In this document: positions 7,910 to 16,094 of the stretch, in pieces
Numbering within the stretch: the stretch's first letter is position 1
Layout: each line of letters opens with the position of its first letter
Origin: Prevotella sp. P5-50
GTDB taxonomy: Bacteria > Bacteroidota > Bacteroidia > Bacteroidales > Bacteroidaceae
NCBI RefSeq assembly: GCF_002251295.1
Contig: NZ_NPJA01000015.1
Coordinates: 1-64,000, forward strand
Direction of reading: 5' to 3'
DNA length: 64,000 nucleotides
The notes under the pieces: generated by a model
What the model saw: the letters and a program-made list of their open reading frames with translations, nothing else
Databases searched by the model: none
Told to the model about the DNA's origin: nothing
Made by a program: the position numbers and the translations under genes

Positions 7910-9475
7910 ATGGCAATCAAGAAACGTCCATTATCGCCCCGTCAGAAGATGATCAATCTGATGTATGTCATCCTCATGGCGATGCTGGCGCTTAATGTAT
8001 CGACCGAAGTGCTTGAAGGTTTTTCGGTAGTAGAAGATAGTTTGCGCCGCACAGCGCAGACCGCTACCGATGAAAACCGCACCCTTTATGCCGATTTTGA
8101 AGCACAGATGAAGCGCAATCCGCAGAAGGTTCGCCAGTGGTTTGAGTGTGCACAGCAGGTACGCCAAATGAGTGATTCGCTCTATCTGTTGGCTGATGAG
8201 TTGAAACAAGCCATTGTCTGCGAGGCCGATGGCCCCGACGGCGATGTGCTAAACATCCGCAAGAAGGAAGACCTCGACGCAGCTTCAACGGTGATGCTCA
8301 CTGTGGGTAGTGGTCGTGGCGAAGCCCTTCGCCAGGCGATAGTGCGCTATCGCGAGTATATACTGACGCTTCTTCCCGACAGTGCCCAGCAGCGCATGGT
8401 GGCTCAAAGCCTATCCACCGAACCCTCTGCCGAGGCTCGTGCCGTAGGCAAAAACTGGCAGGAATATATGTTCGACCACATGCCTGTGTCTGCTGCCGTC
8501 ACTATGCTGACCAAATTGCAAAACGATGTGCGCCATGCCGAAGGTGAGGTTTTACACCGTCTGATGGCCAATGTCGATATGAAAGACCTGCGTGTGAATA
8601 GCGTCAGTGCATTGGTCATTCCCGAATCACAAACTGTAGTGCGAGGCGAACGCTTTTCTGCCCGCATCGTGATGGCAGCAGTAGATACCACTCAGAATCC
8701 TCAGATTTTCATCGGCGGTCGTCCCGTTCAGTTGCCCGGCGGCCGTTATGAGGCACTCACCACCCGTGCTGGCGACTTCACCCTGTCGGGTTTTATCCAG
8801 ATGCCCAACGGTCGTGGCGATATGGTGCGCCGTGAGTTTAGTCAAAAATACACGGTGGTAGAACCCTCCGCCACCGTTTCCGCCTCGTTGATGAATGTAC
8901 TTTATGCCGGTTACAACAATCCGTTGAGCATCTCCGTGCCGGGTGTTCCCGTCACCAAGATACAGGCATCGATGACAGGCGGCACCTTGCAGCCCGTCGG
9001 TCCGGGTCGCTATATTGCCCGGCCCACTACTCCTGGCAGTGAAGTGGCTATCACCGTCACCTCCACCAACAGTGGTCGTGCGCAACAGATGGGGCGCTTC
9101 GCCTTCCGTGTGCGTCGTTTGCCCGACCCCACACCTTATATTAATATAGCTGCCGAAGGTGGTGGCAGAAGTCGTTACCATGGTGGTGCGCTGTCGAAAG
9201 CCCAACTCGTAGGCACCGACGGTATAGGCGCAGCCATCGACGATGGTATTCTCGATGTGCCCTTCCGCGTACAGAGTTTTGAAACCGTCTTCTTCGACAA
9301 TATGGGTAATGCCGTTCCTGTGGCAAGCCAAGGCGCACATTTCTCTGCTCGCCAGAAGGATGTGATACGCCGTTTGCAGCGCAACCGTCGCTTCTATGTA
9401 TCGCGTGTGACCGCCGTAGGTCCCGATGGAATCGCCCGAAAATTAAACACTTCGATGGAAATTATCGTGAAATAA
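7910..9475 (+). CDS. gldM: T9SS motor/stator protein GldM/PorM
   Basis: A 521-residue protein anchored by one N-terminal membrane helix (about 14-33, MINLMYVILMAMLALNVS), with a large periplasmic part that reaches toward the GldK-GldN ring. The opening KRPLSPRQKMINLMY is a family hallmark, and the distal part shows successive Ig-like beta domains known from GldM structures. It lies 28 bases after gldL and 26 bases before gldN. Length is normal for the family. Partner proteins GldL, GldK and GldN are all encoded next to it. Confidence 0.95.
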   Translation: MAIKKRPLSPRQKMINLMYVILMAMLALNVSTEVLEGFSVVEDSLRRTAQTATDENRTLYADFEAQMKRNPQKVRQWFECAQQVRQMSDSLYLLADELKQAIVCEADGPDGDVLNIRKKEDLDAASTVMLTVGSGRGEALRQAIVRYREYILTLLPDSAQQRMVAQSLSTEPSAEARAVGKNWQEYMFDHMPVSAAVTMLTKLQNDVRHAEGEVLHRLMANVDMKDLRVNSVSALVIPESQTVVRGERFSARIVMAAVDTTQNPQIFIGGRPVQLPGGRYEALTTRAGDFTLSGFIQMPNGRGDMVRREFSQKYTVVEPSATVSASLMNVLYAGYNNPLSISVPGVPVTKIQASMTGGTLQPVGPGRYIARPTTPGSEVAITVTSTNSGRAQQMGRFAFRVRRLPDPTPYINIAAEGGGRSRYHGGALSKAQLVGTDGIGAAIDDGILDVPFRVQSFETVFFDNMGNAVPVASQGAHFSARQKDVIRRLQRNRRFYVSRVTAVGPDGIARKLNTSMEIIVK

Positions 9476-9501
9476 TACATCAATAAACTACCTCCACGAC
9501 T

Positions 9502-10569
9502 ATGAAGAGAATCCTCCTGATAACCGCTCTCGCCACGGTGTTGACGATTACCGCCACCACTTCAGTGGCACAACCCAAGGCGCGTCGCCAGCAAACCACA
9601 GCCACTCCGCAGCAACAAGGCATCAGTCAACGCGCCCGTCTGATGTATCCCACATCGCTCGATATGCCTGAAGATGTGGTGTGGCGTCGTGACCTTTATC
9701 GCGAAATCCACCTCGACACCGATGCCAACTCCGGTCTGTATTACCCCGTGGAACCCATCGACCGCCAGTTGAACCTCTTTACCTATATCTTCAAATTGGC
9801 ACTCAACGGTTATATTCCCATTTACGAATACCGATTAGATGGGCAGGAATCGTTCAGCGACTCCTCGCGCGTGGCTATCAAAACCGTGCTCGACGACCAG
9901 CAGATCTATTATGAAAAGAAAAACAATCGCTTGCATGTGGATAATAGCGACATTCCTTCTGCCGATGTCAAACTCTACTATCTGAAGGAAAGTGCCTACT
10001 ACGACCAGACCAATGCACAGTTTCGTCGCAAGGTCATCGCCCTCTGTCCTGTCATTGTGCTCGACGACGAGTTTGGCGGAATGCCATCCAAGCGTCCTTT
10101 GTTCTGGGTGCGTTATGCCGATTTGGAACCCTTCCTCAACCGCCAGACGGTAACAGCATCGTCGGTGAACGATGCTGCCACCATGACGCTCGAAGACTAT
10201 TTCACCCTCCATTGCTATCAGGGACCCATCTATAAGACCGGTCAGCGACAAGGTAAACGCATGCCGCAGTTTGGCGACACAGCCGATGCCGACCAGCAAC
10301 AGCAGGCAGCTTTGCGTCAGGCGAAACAGATAGACGAGGAATTGGCAGCCTTCGAACGCCGCGTGTTTGGTCATACGCCACAGCGCGACTCTATAGAAGC
10401 AGCCAACAAGAAAGCATTGGAACAGGGTGAAACAGTAAAAAGCAAGAAGTCAAAAACCGTAAGAAGTCGCCGCGTGCGCACGGTGAAAAGCAAGGCAGCA
10501 CCCCGCAGTTCCTCCTCGTCGGCAGGTTCGCGCCAACCCCGTGTGACGGTACGTCGCCAGCGTCATTGA
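9502..10569 (+). CDS. gldN: T9SS ring protein GldN/PorN
   Basis: A 355-residue periplasmic protein that pairs with GldK in the T9SS ring. A Sec signal peptide ends near TSVAQ (about residue 23). The core at about 50-260 contains the family motifs DVVWRRDLYREI and LFTYIFKLALNG. The last roughly 45 residues form a Ser/Lys/Arg-rich tail (KSKKSKTVRSRRVR and onward) that looks disordered. It closes the five-gene T9SS block; no terminator is obvious before the promoter at 10611. Confidence 0.93.
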   Translation: MKRILLITALATVLTITATTSVAQPKARRQQTTATPQQQGISQRARLMYPTSLDMPEDVVWRRDLYREIHLDTDANSGLYYPVEPIDRQLNLFTYIFKLALNGYIPIYEYRLDGQESFSDSSRVAIKTVLDDQQIYYEKKNNRLHVDNSDIPSADVKLYYLKESAYYDQTNAQFRRKVIALCPVIVLDDEFGGMPSKRPLFWVRYADLEPFLNRQTVTASSVNDAATMTLEDYFTLHCYQGPIYKTGQRQGKRMPQFGDTADADQQQQAALRQAKQIDEELAAFERRVFGHTPQRDSIEAANKKALEQGETVKSKKSKTVRSRRVRTVKSKAAPRSSSSSAGSRQPRVTVRRQRH

Positions 10570-10610
10570 CCCACATGATGCAGCAAAAATGATGAAAAAC
10601 CGACAAAAAT

Positions 10611-10642
10611 GTTGTCTTTCTCAGATATAATGCGTATCTTTG
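10611..10642 (+). promoter_or_regulatory. Promoter of the small outer-membrane barrel gene
   Basis: GTTG (10611-10614), a 20-base spacer and TATCTTTG (10635-10642) fit the Bacteroidetes promoter. The predicted leader is about 22 bases. This marks a separate transcription unit from gldN. Confidence 0.7.
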
Positions 10643-10669
10643 TTGCGCAATTCATAAATTAAAGTAGAT

Positions 10670-11296
10670 ATGAAAAAGTTGTTTACCTTGATTGCTCTCG
10701 CCTGCATGGCATGGGCAATGCCTGCACAGGCACAGGTTGATTTCGGTGTGAAAGCAGGTCTTAACCTTACCAATTTTTCGATTAACGACAGTAAAGTTCT
10801 TGCCGCAGAAAACAAGACAGGCTTCTTTGCCGGTGTTACTGCCAAGGTAACCCTGCCGGTTGTAGGTCTCGGCGTTGATGGATCTGTGCTCTACGACCAG
10901 CGTGAAGCTAAGTTGAAAGGACCGGGCACAACCCTGAAACAGCAGTCAATCCAGATTCCTGTCAACCTGCGTTATGGCGTTGGACTTGGTGATATTGCCA
11001 ATATCTTCGCTTATGCCGGACCTCAGTTTGGTTTCAACATCGGTGGAAAGAACGATTCATTCGATGAAAGACTTGATAACGTCAACAACTGGCGCTTTAA
11101 GGACAGCAACCTCAGTGGTAATGTCGGTGTAGGTGTTACCCTGTTGAAACACCTGCAAGCCTCAGTCAACTATAACTTTGCCATCGGTAAAACCGGTGAT
11201 TTTGATTCTGTAGGTGATGCCATCGACAGTATGGACAAGAAAACTGTCAAAGCCAAAGCCAATGCTTGGCAGGTATCGCTGGCATACTTCTTCTAA
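10670..11296 (+). CDS. Outer membrane beta-barrel protein (OMP_b-brl_2 type)
   Basis: A 208-residue exported protein with a signal peptide ending AQAQ (about residue 22). It has the PorT/OmpX-like pattern of the family: VDFGVKAGLNLTNF at the start, glycine-rich alternating strands, IFAYAGPQFGFNIGG in the middle, and terminal Phe (SLAYFF) as expected for a BAM substrate. Its substrate or function cannot be told from sequence. It has its own promoter and its own terminator (11324-11348), so it is probably monocistronic and unrelated to the T9SS genes upstream. Confidence 0.85.
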   Translation: MKKLFTLIALACMAWAMPAQAQVDFGVKAGLNLTNFSINDSKVLAAENKTGFFAGVTAKVTLPVVGLGVDGSVLYDQREAKLKGPGTTLKQQSIQIPVNLRYGVGLGDIANIFAYAGPQFGFNIGGKNDSFDERLDNVNNWRFKDSNLSGNVGVGVTLLKHLQASVNYNFAIGKTGDFDSVGDAIDSMDKKTVKAKANAWQVSLAYFF

Positions 11297-11323
11297 GCAA
11301 ACTGCAACAACCAAAATAGTTCG

Positions 11324-11348
11324 GGCGGTCTTTCGAGACCGTCTTTTT
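11324..11348 (+). terminator. Rho-independent terminator with TTCG tetraloop
   Basis: An 8-bp stem (11324-11331 with 11336-11343, one G-U pair) closes on a TTCG loop and is followed by TTTTT. It ends the small barrel gene. The 11297-11617 spacer holds only this and the promoter-carrying palindrome with its degraded upstream half-copy. Confidence 0.85.
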
Positions 11349-11537
11349 CTGTTTCTGATCCCATCCATGAACCACTCTACGAGACAGCTTCTTGTGGCCA
11401 GCCGACATCGTGGAAGAACTGTCCGAAACAACCACTCGCTTGCTCTGCCTCCAACATTTTTCTCTTTTCTATCTATTATTTCCGGTCGGGGAGTATATGC
11501 GTTTGCGTTTTTTTCATTATCTTTGACCCAAGGTCTT

Positions 11538-11612
11538 AGGTAGGCTGCACCTCGGGAATGAAAAGAAAAACTCGTTTTCCTTTTGCATTTCGCTCGGTTT
11601 GCACTACCTTTG
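11538..11612 (+). repeat. Promoter-carrying palindromic element, copy 2
   Basis: The left arm AGGTAGGCTGCACCTCGG (11538-11555) and right arm CTCGGTTTGCACTACCTTTG (11593-11612) are imperfect inverted repeats around an A/T-rich centre. Upstream, TATCTTTGACC (11518-11528) and CAAGGT resemble the end of another copy, as if a second unit had decayed. The same arms occur at 4571-4648 and 29302-29506. Confidence 0.8.
11582..11612 (+). promoter_or_regulatory. Promoter of priA
   Basis: TTTG (11582-11585), exactly 19 bases, then TACCTTTG (11605-11612). The -7 box ends only five bases before the first priA ATG, so the predicted transcript starts at or next to the start codon. Confidence 0.85.
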
Positions 11613-11617
11613 CAGAG

Positions 11618-13879
11618 ATGATGACCTATGCTGATATCATTCTGCCCGTGCCTTTGCACGCCACATTCACCTACTCCGTGCCCGAAGGCATGTGTGTAGG
11701 CGAGGGAATGCGTGTGCTCGTTTCGTTCGGTCGCAATAAGAAATATGTGGGCATAGTCGATCGTTTACATCACGACAAACCCGAACACTATGAGGTGAAA
11801 CCGTTGCTTCAGGTGATGGATCCTATCCCCATCGTCAATCCGTCGCAGTTGAAGCTGTGGCACTGGATAGCCGATTACTATCTGTCGCCCATCGGCGATG
11901 TGTATAAGGCAGCCATGCCTGCCGGCTTGAAAGCCGAGGAAGGCTATAAACCCAAGACCGAAACCTATATTCGACTTACGCCAGCCTACCGCAACGAGGC
12001 TTCTATCCATGTGGCCATCAATATGCTGACGCGTGCACAGAAGCAGTTGGAGGCCTTCAATACCTATCTATTTCTCTCCCATTGGGATGAGGTTGCCCAG
12101 TCAACGCCTATTGCAGAGGTGACGCGCGAAGAACTTATGAACAGCAGTCATGCCACTTCAGCCATCATCAGCCAGTTGGAAAAACGAGGCATGCTTGAGA
12201 CCTACGAGGTGGAAGTGGGGCGCTTAAACCATGGCGGTGACTATCACCCCGAACTCATCCCGCCGCTATCCGAAGCGCAGACCACTGCCTACAACAGTCT
12301 TTTGATGCAGATGATGGGCCATCCCGTCACGTTGCTACATGGTGTGACAGGTAGTGGCAAGACCGAAATCTATATTCACCTCATCCGCCGAGCCCTCGAA
12401 CACAAGCAACAGGTGTTATATCTCTTGCCCGAAATAGCATTGACGGTGCAGATGATGCAACGCCTGCAACGCGTGTTTGGCGACCGCCTGGGCATCTACC
12501 ACTCCAAATATTCGGATGCTGAGCGCGTGGAAATCTGGCAGAAGCAACTCTCATCACATCCCTACGACATCATTCTCGGTGCCCGCTCGGCAGTGCTCTT
12601 ACCTTTTCAGAAACTGGGTTTGGTCATTGTCGATGAGGAACATGAAAACTCTTACAAGCAGCAAGACCCTGCTCCCCGATACCATGCGCGATCGGCAGCC
12701 ATCGTCTTGGCACACATGACCGGTGCCAAAACCGTGTTGGGCACCGCCACTCCATCCATGGAAACCTACTACAATACGCAGACCGGCAAGTATGGGCTCG
12801 TTTCGCTGACTCAACGTTTTCAGGGCATGCAACTGCCGCGTATCGAAGTGGTCGATGTGGCACGGCTGCAACATCGCAAGGAGATGAAAGGGCCGTTCTC
12901 GCCACTTTTGCTCACCAGCATGCGTGAAGCGCTGCAACAAGGAGAGCAGGTCATACTCTTTCAAAATCGCCGTGGCTTCGCGCCGATGGTGGAGTGTCAT
13001 CAGTGCGGATGGGTGCCGAGGTGTCAGCATTGTGATGTTTCGCTCACGTTGCACCGCCAAACCAACCAGCTGACCTGTCACTATTGTGGCTATACGTATC
13101 AGATACCTGATAGATGTCCGTGTTGCGAGTCGAAAGATCTGCGTTCGCGTGGTTTCGGAACCGAGAAGATAGAAGAGCAGATACGCGACCTTTTCCCCGA
13201 AGCACGCATTGCACGCATGGATCTTGATACCACCCGAACGCGCAATGCCTACGAGCGTATCATCAGCGATTTCGGTGCCGGGCGCACCAACATCCTTATC
13301 GGTACGCAGATGGTGACCAAGGGACTCGACTTCGACAAGGTGAGCGTGGTGGGCATATTAAATGCCGATTCCATGCTCAACTATCCCGATTTCCGTGCTT
13401 ACGAACAAGCCTTTATGATGATGTCGCAAGTGGCAGGACGTGCAGGCAGAAAAGGTCATCAGGGGCTGGTCATACTACAAACGAAGAATACCGAAGTGCC
13501 TGTCATCGGACAAGTGGTGGCACATAACTACACAGCGCTCTACCATGACCTTGTGGAAGAGCGCCAGCTCTTCCGCTATCCGCCGTTCACTCATCTGGTC
13601 TATGTATTTCTGAAGCATCGCTACGATGCCACGGTAGAGACTGCCGCTATAGAGATGGGGTCGCGGTTGCGTCAGTTGTTTGGCGCCAGAGTGCTTGGTC
13701 CCGATAAACCCGCAGTGGCAAAAGTGAAGTCGCAGAATATCCGCAAACTCGTTTTGAAACTCGAACTGGGTATTGATCTGCCTCGTGTGCGCCAATGTTT
13801 GTTGCAGGTGCAACAGCAAATGATGGGCGACAAGCGCTATTCATCGCTTGTCATCTACTACGATGTCGATCCGCAATAG
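11618..13879 (+). CDS. priA: Primosomal helicase PriA
   Basis: A 753-residue superfamily 2 helicase that restarts stalled forks by loading the replisome. The N-terminal DNA-binding domain starts MTYADIILPVPLHATFTY. Walker A is GVTGSGKTE at 242-250 and the DEEH box is at 339-342. A zinc-binding insertion from about 460 to 508 has four CxxC-type pairs (CHQC, CQHC, CHYC, CPCC). The helicase C-terminal domain includes GTQMVTKGLDF and QVAGRAGRKG. A longer in-frame start at 11558 is rejected because it lies upstream of the promoter. The real start is the ATG at 11618 or the next at 11621. The mRNA is probably leaderless. Confidence 0.95.
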   Translation: MMTYADIILPVPLHATFTYSVPEGMCVGEGMRVLVSFGRNKKYVGIVDRLHHDKPEHYEVKPLLQVMDPIPIVNPSQLKLWHWIADYYLSPIGDVYKAAMPAGLKAEEGYKPKTETYIRLTPAYRNEASIHVAINMLTRAQKQLEAFNTYLFLSHWDEVAQSTPIAEVTREELMNSSHATSAIISQLEKRGMLETYEVEVGRLNHGGDYHPELIPPLSEAQTTAYNSLLMQMMGHPVTLLHGVTGSGKTEIYIHLIRRALEHKQQVLYLLPEIALTVQMMQRLQRVFGDRLGIYHSKYSDAERVEIWQKQLSSHPYDIILGARSAVLLPFQKLGLVIVDEEHENSYKQQDPAPRYHARSAAIVLAHMTGAKTVLGTATPSMETYYNTQTGKYGLVSLTQRFQGMQLPRIEVVDVARLQHRKEMKGPFSPLLLTSMREALQQGEQVILFQNRRGFAPMVECHQCGWVPRCQHCDVSLTLHRQTNQLTCHYCGYTYQIPDRCPCCESKDLRSRGFGTEKIEEQIRDLFPEARIARMDLDTTRTRNAYERIISDFGAGRTNILIGTQMVTKGLDFDKVSVVGILNADSMLNYPDFRAYEQAFMMMSQVAGRAGRKGHQGLVILQTKNTEVPVIGQVVAHNYTALYHDLVEERQLFRYPPFTHLVYVFLKHRYDATVETAAIEMGSRLRQLFGARVLGPDKPAVAKVKSQNIRKLVLKLELGIDLPRVRQCLLQVQQQMMGDKRYSSLVIYYDVDPQ

Positions 13880-14060
13880 GATGTAAAGATCGTTGTTGCA
13901 CTTTCCAAACCATGATTTCAACCGTCAGAAACCTATGGCAATGCCGTCCTCAAATTTGGTTTATGCCACGCAAAAACCATTCATTTTGCAATGCTTTCGA
14001 TGTTACAGTAATTCCCTGATAATAAGCTGTTTGAAGCCTGTGTAACTTACATAGCTCTGC

Positions 14061-14214
14061 AAATTCATTGAGTTTGCAGACCAAATTCATTGAGTTTGCT
14101 CAGCAATTTCATTGAATTTGCTGACCAATTTCAATTGAATTGCTGAGGAAAACAAATTGAATTGCTGAGGAAAACAAATTGAATTGCTGAGGAAAACAAA
14201 TTGATTTGCTGAGG
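14061..14214. repeat. Seven-unit tandem array, 22-bp period
   Basis: Seven units of exactly 22 bp run without interruption. Units 1-4 are of the form AAATTCATTGAGTTTGC plus five bases. Units 5-7 are of the form AAAACAAATTGAATTGC plus TGAGG. Sequence drifts gradually along the array while the period does not. Several units can fold on themselves (GCAAA with TTTGC). It occupies the spacer between the convergent genes priA and fadL. The remainder of 13880-14331 shows only the terminator below. Confidence 0.85.
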
Positions 14215-14251
14215 GAAGTATGTTGGGTAGGGATGTGATGTAACGAAAAAA

Positions 14252-14285
14252 ACAAAGCCGTGGAGAAGATTCTCCGCGGCTTTGT
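14252..14285 (-). terminator. Terminator of the FadL-type gene
   Basis: A 15-bp stem (14252-14266 with 14271-14285, one G-U pair) with a 4-base loop. Read on the minus strand it is followed by a T-rich run (rc of 14245-14251). It sits 47 bases past the fadL stop. Confidence 0.85.
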
Positions 14286-14331
14286 TGCGTAAGTATGACA
14301 GTCGCGAACGACTTGCTTGTTATGAATGGTA

Positions 14332-15903
14332 TTAGAAATCGATGTCGAGACCCAGCGCAAACACATTGTTGTTGCGGGTGAAATCGCTGCTGTAGCTGAG
14401 GCTCTTGTCAGCGGTGAGCTGCACTTTCTCCTCCACCTTCTTATGCTGATAGAAGGTGTGGAAGTAAGCCACGTTGAGATGCATCTTGTCGGTGAGGTGA
14501 ACCACAGCACCGCCAGCTACTGAGTTGGAACTAACTACGAATGAACGGTCCTCCATATATTCGTCGGAAATGCCGTAGTTGGTGTTCTGCCATCCAGCAC
14601 TTACGGTGAGTTTCTTGCATACATCATATTCTGCACCGGCATTCCATTCGAGTGTTCCGCGCTTCAACAGTTTCTGACGGTCGTTGTATGAAGTGGCATG
14701 CTTATCGTCAAACCAGTGGAAACCTACGTTGATGCGGAGTGCATCGATGGGTTTGTAGCCAGCACCGATAGTCAGATAGGCAGGAATATCACCGGCAATT
14801 TTCTTGCCATCCTCATATTCTCCGATGGCTGCATCCAGTTTCTGGTCGAACTGTGATTTAAGCTGACCCATGGCAGCGGTAACGTGTTCGTTGCCAAGGA
14901 TAGCGTCAGCAGCAGCTTCGGGAACACCAGCCTGGATATAAGCAGTTCTCAGATTGTCTGCCAAGTTACCGATACTTGGGGCATAGTTGACAGCCTTGTT
15001 CTTCAAGCGCATACGAGTCTTGAACTCATACTTTGCAGCGAAGTTCCACTTGCCGGTTTTGTAATCCACAGCAAGGATAGGGGTGAAGCCCAGTCCGCTC
15101 TGGTCACAGCTCAGTTCGATATTGGCTGCGTTGGGCTTTGAAGGGTCGAGCACCTGGTAGAGTGGCATTGCGCCAACCTTGATGTCGCGCACATAGCCAT
15201 AATAGTTACAGGTGGCATATACGCCGCGCACACCGGCAAAGGCGCTGAAGTTGTCGCTTACACGGTATGCAGCACCTACAGAGAGACCGAAATAATACTG
15301 GCGACCGTGCATATAGCTGTCGTAGCTGTATTTGCCATCGGTTCCGAAAGCAGCGTCAGAACTGAAAAAACGGCTGGGAATGGGCAGACCCATGGCTTGT
15401 CCTACAGCAGCACCCACCTGGTCGATACCGCCTGCCAACTGGCAAGCACCCATGGCTGTCTCGGCTACAATCTTCTCAAACGAACCCAGTCCGTTGTCGA
15501 AAGTACATTTACCGCCGCCACCAGTCAGTGCAAAGTTGGCTTGCAACGACCAACGGTTCTTGTTGTAAGCATACTGAAATGATGGGATGACTGGAGCTAA
15601 AGCCTTACCTTTGAAAGTGCGTGGGGTAATGGCATTGTTCACATTATTAGTGAAAAGCATATAATCGTTCTCAATGTGACGGGTCTGATAAGCCAACTGC
15701 CAGTTGATGGCGAGGTGGTGTCCGTCGGCCATGAATGCCACGCCGGCAGGATTGTAATATACTCCGTCGATACCGATGGATGCCTCACGGCTCATCATTC
15801 GGTTAAAGGCAGCGTGCTGGTTGGTATTGGTCAGCAGACCTCCAGCATACGCACAAATAGTTGTCATCATGAAAACAACACAGGTAATAAAACTCTTTTT
15901 CAT
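14332..15903 (-). CDS. OmpP1/FadL-family outer membrane transporter
   Basis: A 523-residue outer membrane beta-barrel of the FadL family, which passes hydrophobic compounds across the outer membrane. A signal peptide ends CAYA at about residue 20. The mature protein opens GGLLTNTNQHAAFNRMMSREASIGIDGVYYNPAG, with the conserved N-terminal NPAG plug motif. The C-terminus ends in alternating strands with a final Phe (LGLDIDF). Length is slightly above the usual 400-480. It has its own -7 box and terminator. The natural substrate cannot be told from sequence. Confidence 0.9.
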   Translation of the reverse strand: MKKSFITCVVFMMTTICAYAGGLLTNTNQHAAFNRMMSREASIGIDGVYYNPAGVAFMADGHHLAINWQLAYQTRHIENDYMLFTNNVNNAITPRTFKGKALAPVIPSFQYAYNKNRWSLQANFALTGGGGKCTFDNGLGSFEKIVAETAMGACQLAGGIDQVGAAVGQAMGLPIPSRFFSSDAAFGTDGKYSYDSYMHGRQYYFGLSVGAAYRVSDNFSAFAGVRGVYATCNYYGYVRDIKVGAMPLYQVLDPSKPNAANIELSCDQSGLGFTPILAVDYKTGKWNFAAKYEFKTRMRLKNKAVNYAPSIGNLADNLRTAYIQAGVPEAAADAILGNEHVTAAMGQLKSQFDQKLDAAIGEYEDGKKIAGDIPAYLTIGAGYKPIDALRINVGFHWFDDKHATSYNDRQKLLKRGTLEWNAGAEYDVCKKLTVSAGWQNTNYGISDEYMEDRSFVVSSNSVAGGAVVHLTDKMHLNVAYFHTFYQHKKVEEKVQLTADKSLSYSSDFTRNNNVFALGLDIDF

Positions 15904-15940
15904 TCCTTTGAATTAAACAAAATTATCTTAAAATTGGTTG

Positions 15941-15948
15941 CAAAGGTA
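15941..15948 (-). promoter_or_regulatory. -7 box of the FadL-type gene
   Basis: The minus strand reads TACCTTTG 38 bases before the ATG. A -33 TTTG is not clear, so this rests on the -7 box and its position. Confidence 0.6.
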
Positions 15949-16020
15949 GTTGTATTGTTCTGATTTTCCGTAAATGTCACAAGGATATTAAGGTTTGTTA
16001 ACTAAAATTTGTACTAAACA

Positions 16021-16067
16021 TGCACAAAAAGGCGCGTTTGTGCAGTATTTTCTTGCACAAACACGCC
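16021..16067 (-). terminator. Terminator of the 7TM-HD gene
   Basis: GGCGCGTTTGTGCA (16031-16044) pairs with TGCACAAACACGCC (16054-16067) at 13 of 14 positions plus a wobble. On the minus strand it is followed by TTTTTGTGCA. It lies 28 bases past the stop of the HD gene and isolates it from fadL. Confidence 0.9.
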
Positions 16068-16094
16068 CTTTGGTGTGCAATATTTCGGGTGCGT

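Noticed and set aside
11558..11617. Longer start for priA (20 extra residues)
   Set aside because: The extension is encoded within the promoter-carrying repeat, upstream of the predicted transcription start, and is not conserved-looking.
14061..14214. Second CRISPR-like repeat array
   Set aside because: It is a simple tandem repeat of 22 bp with no spacers.
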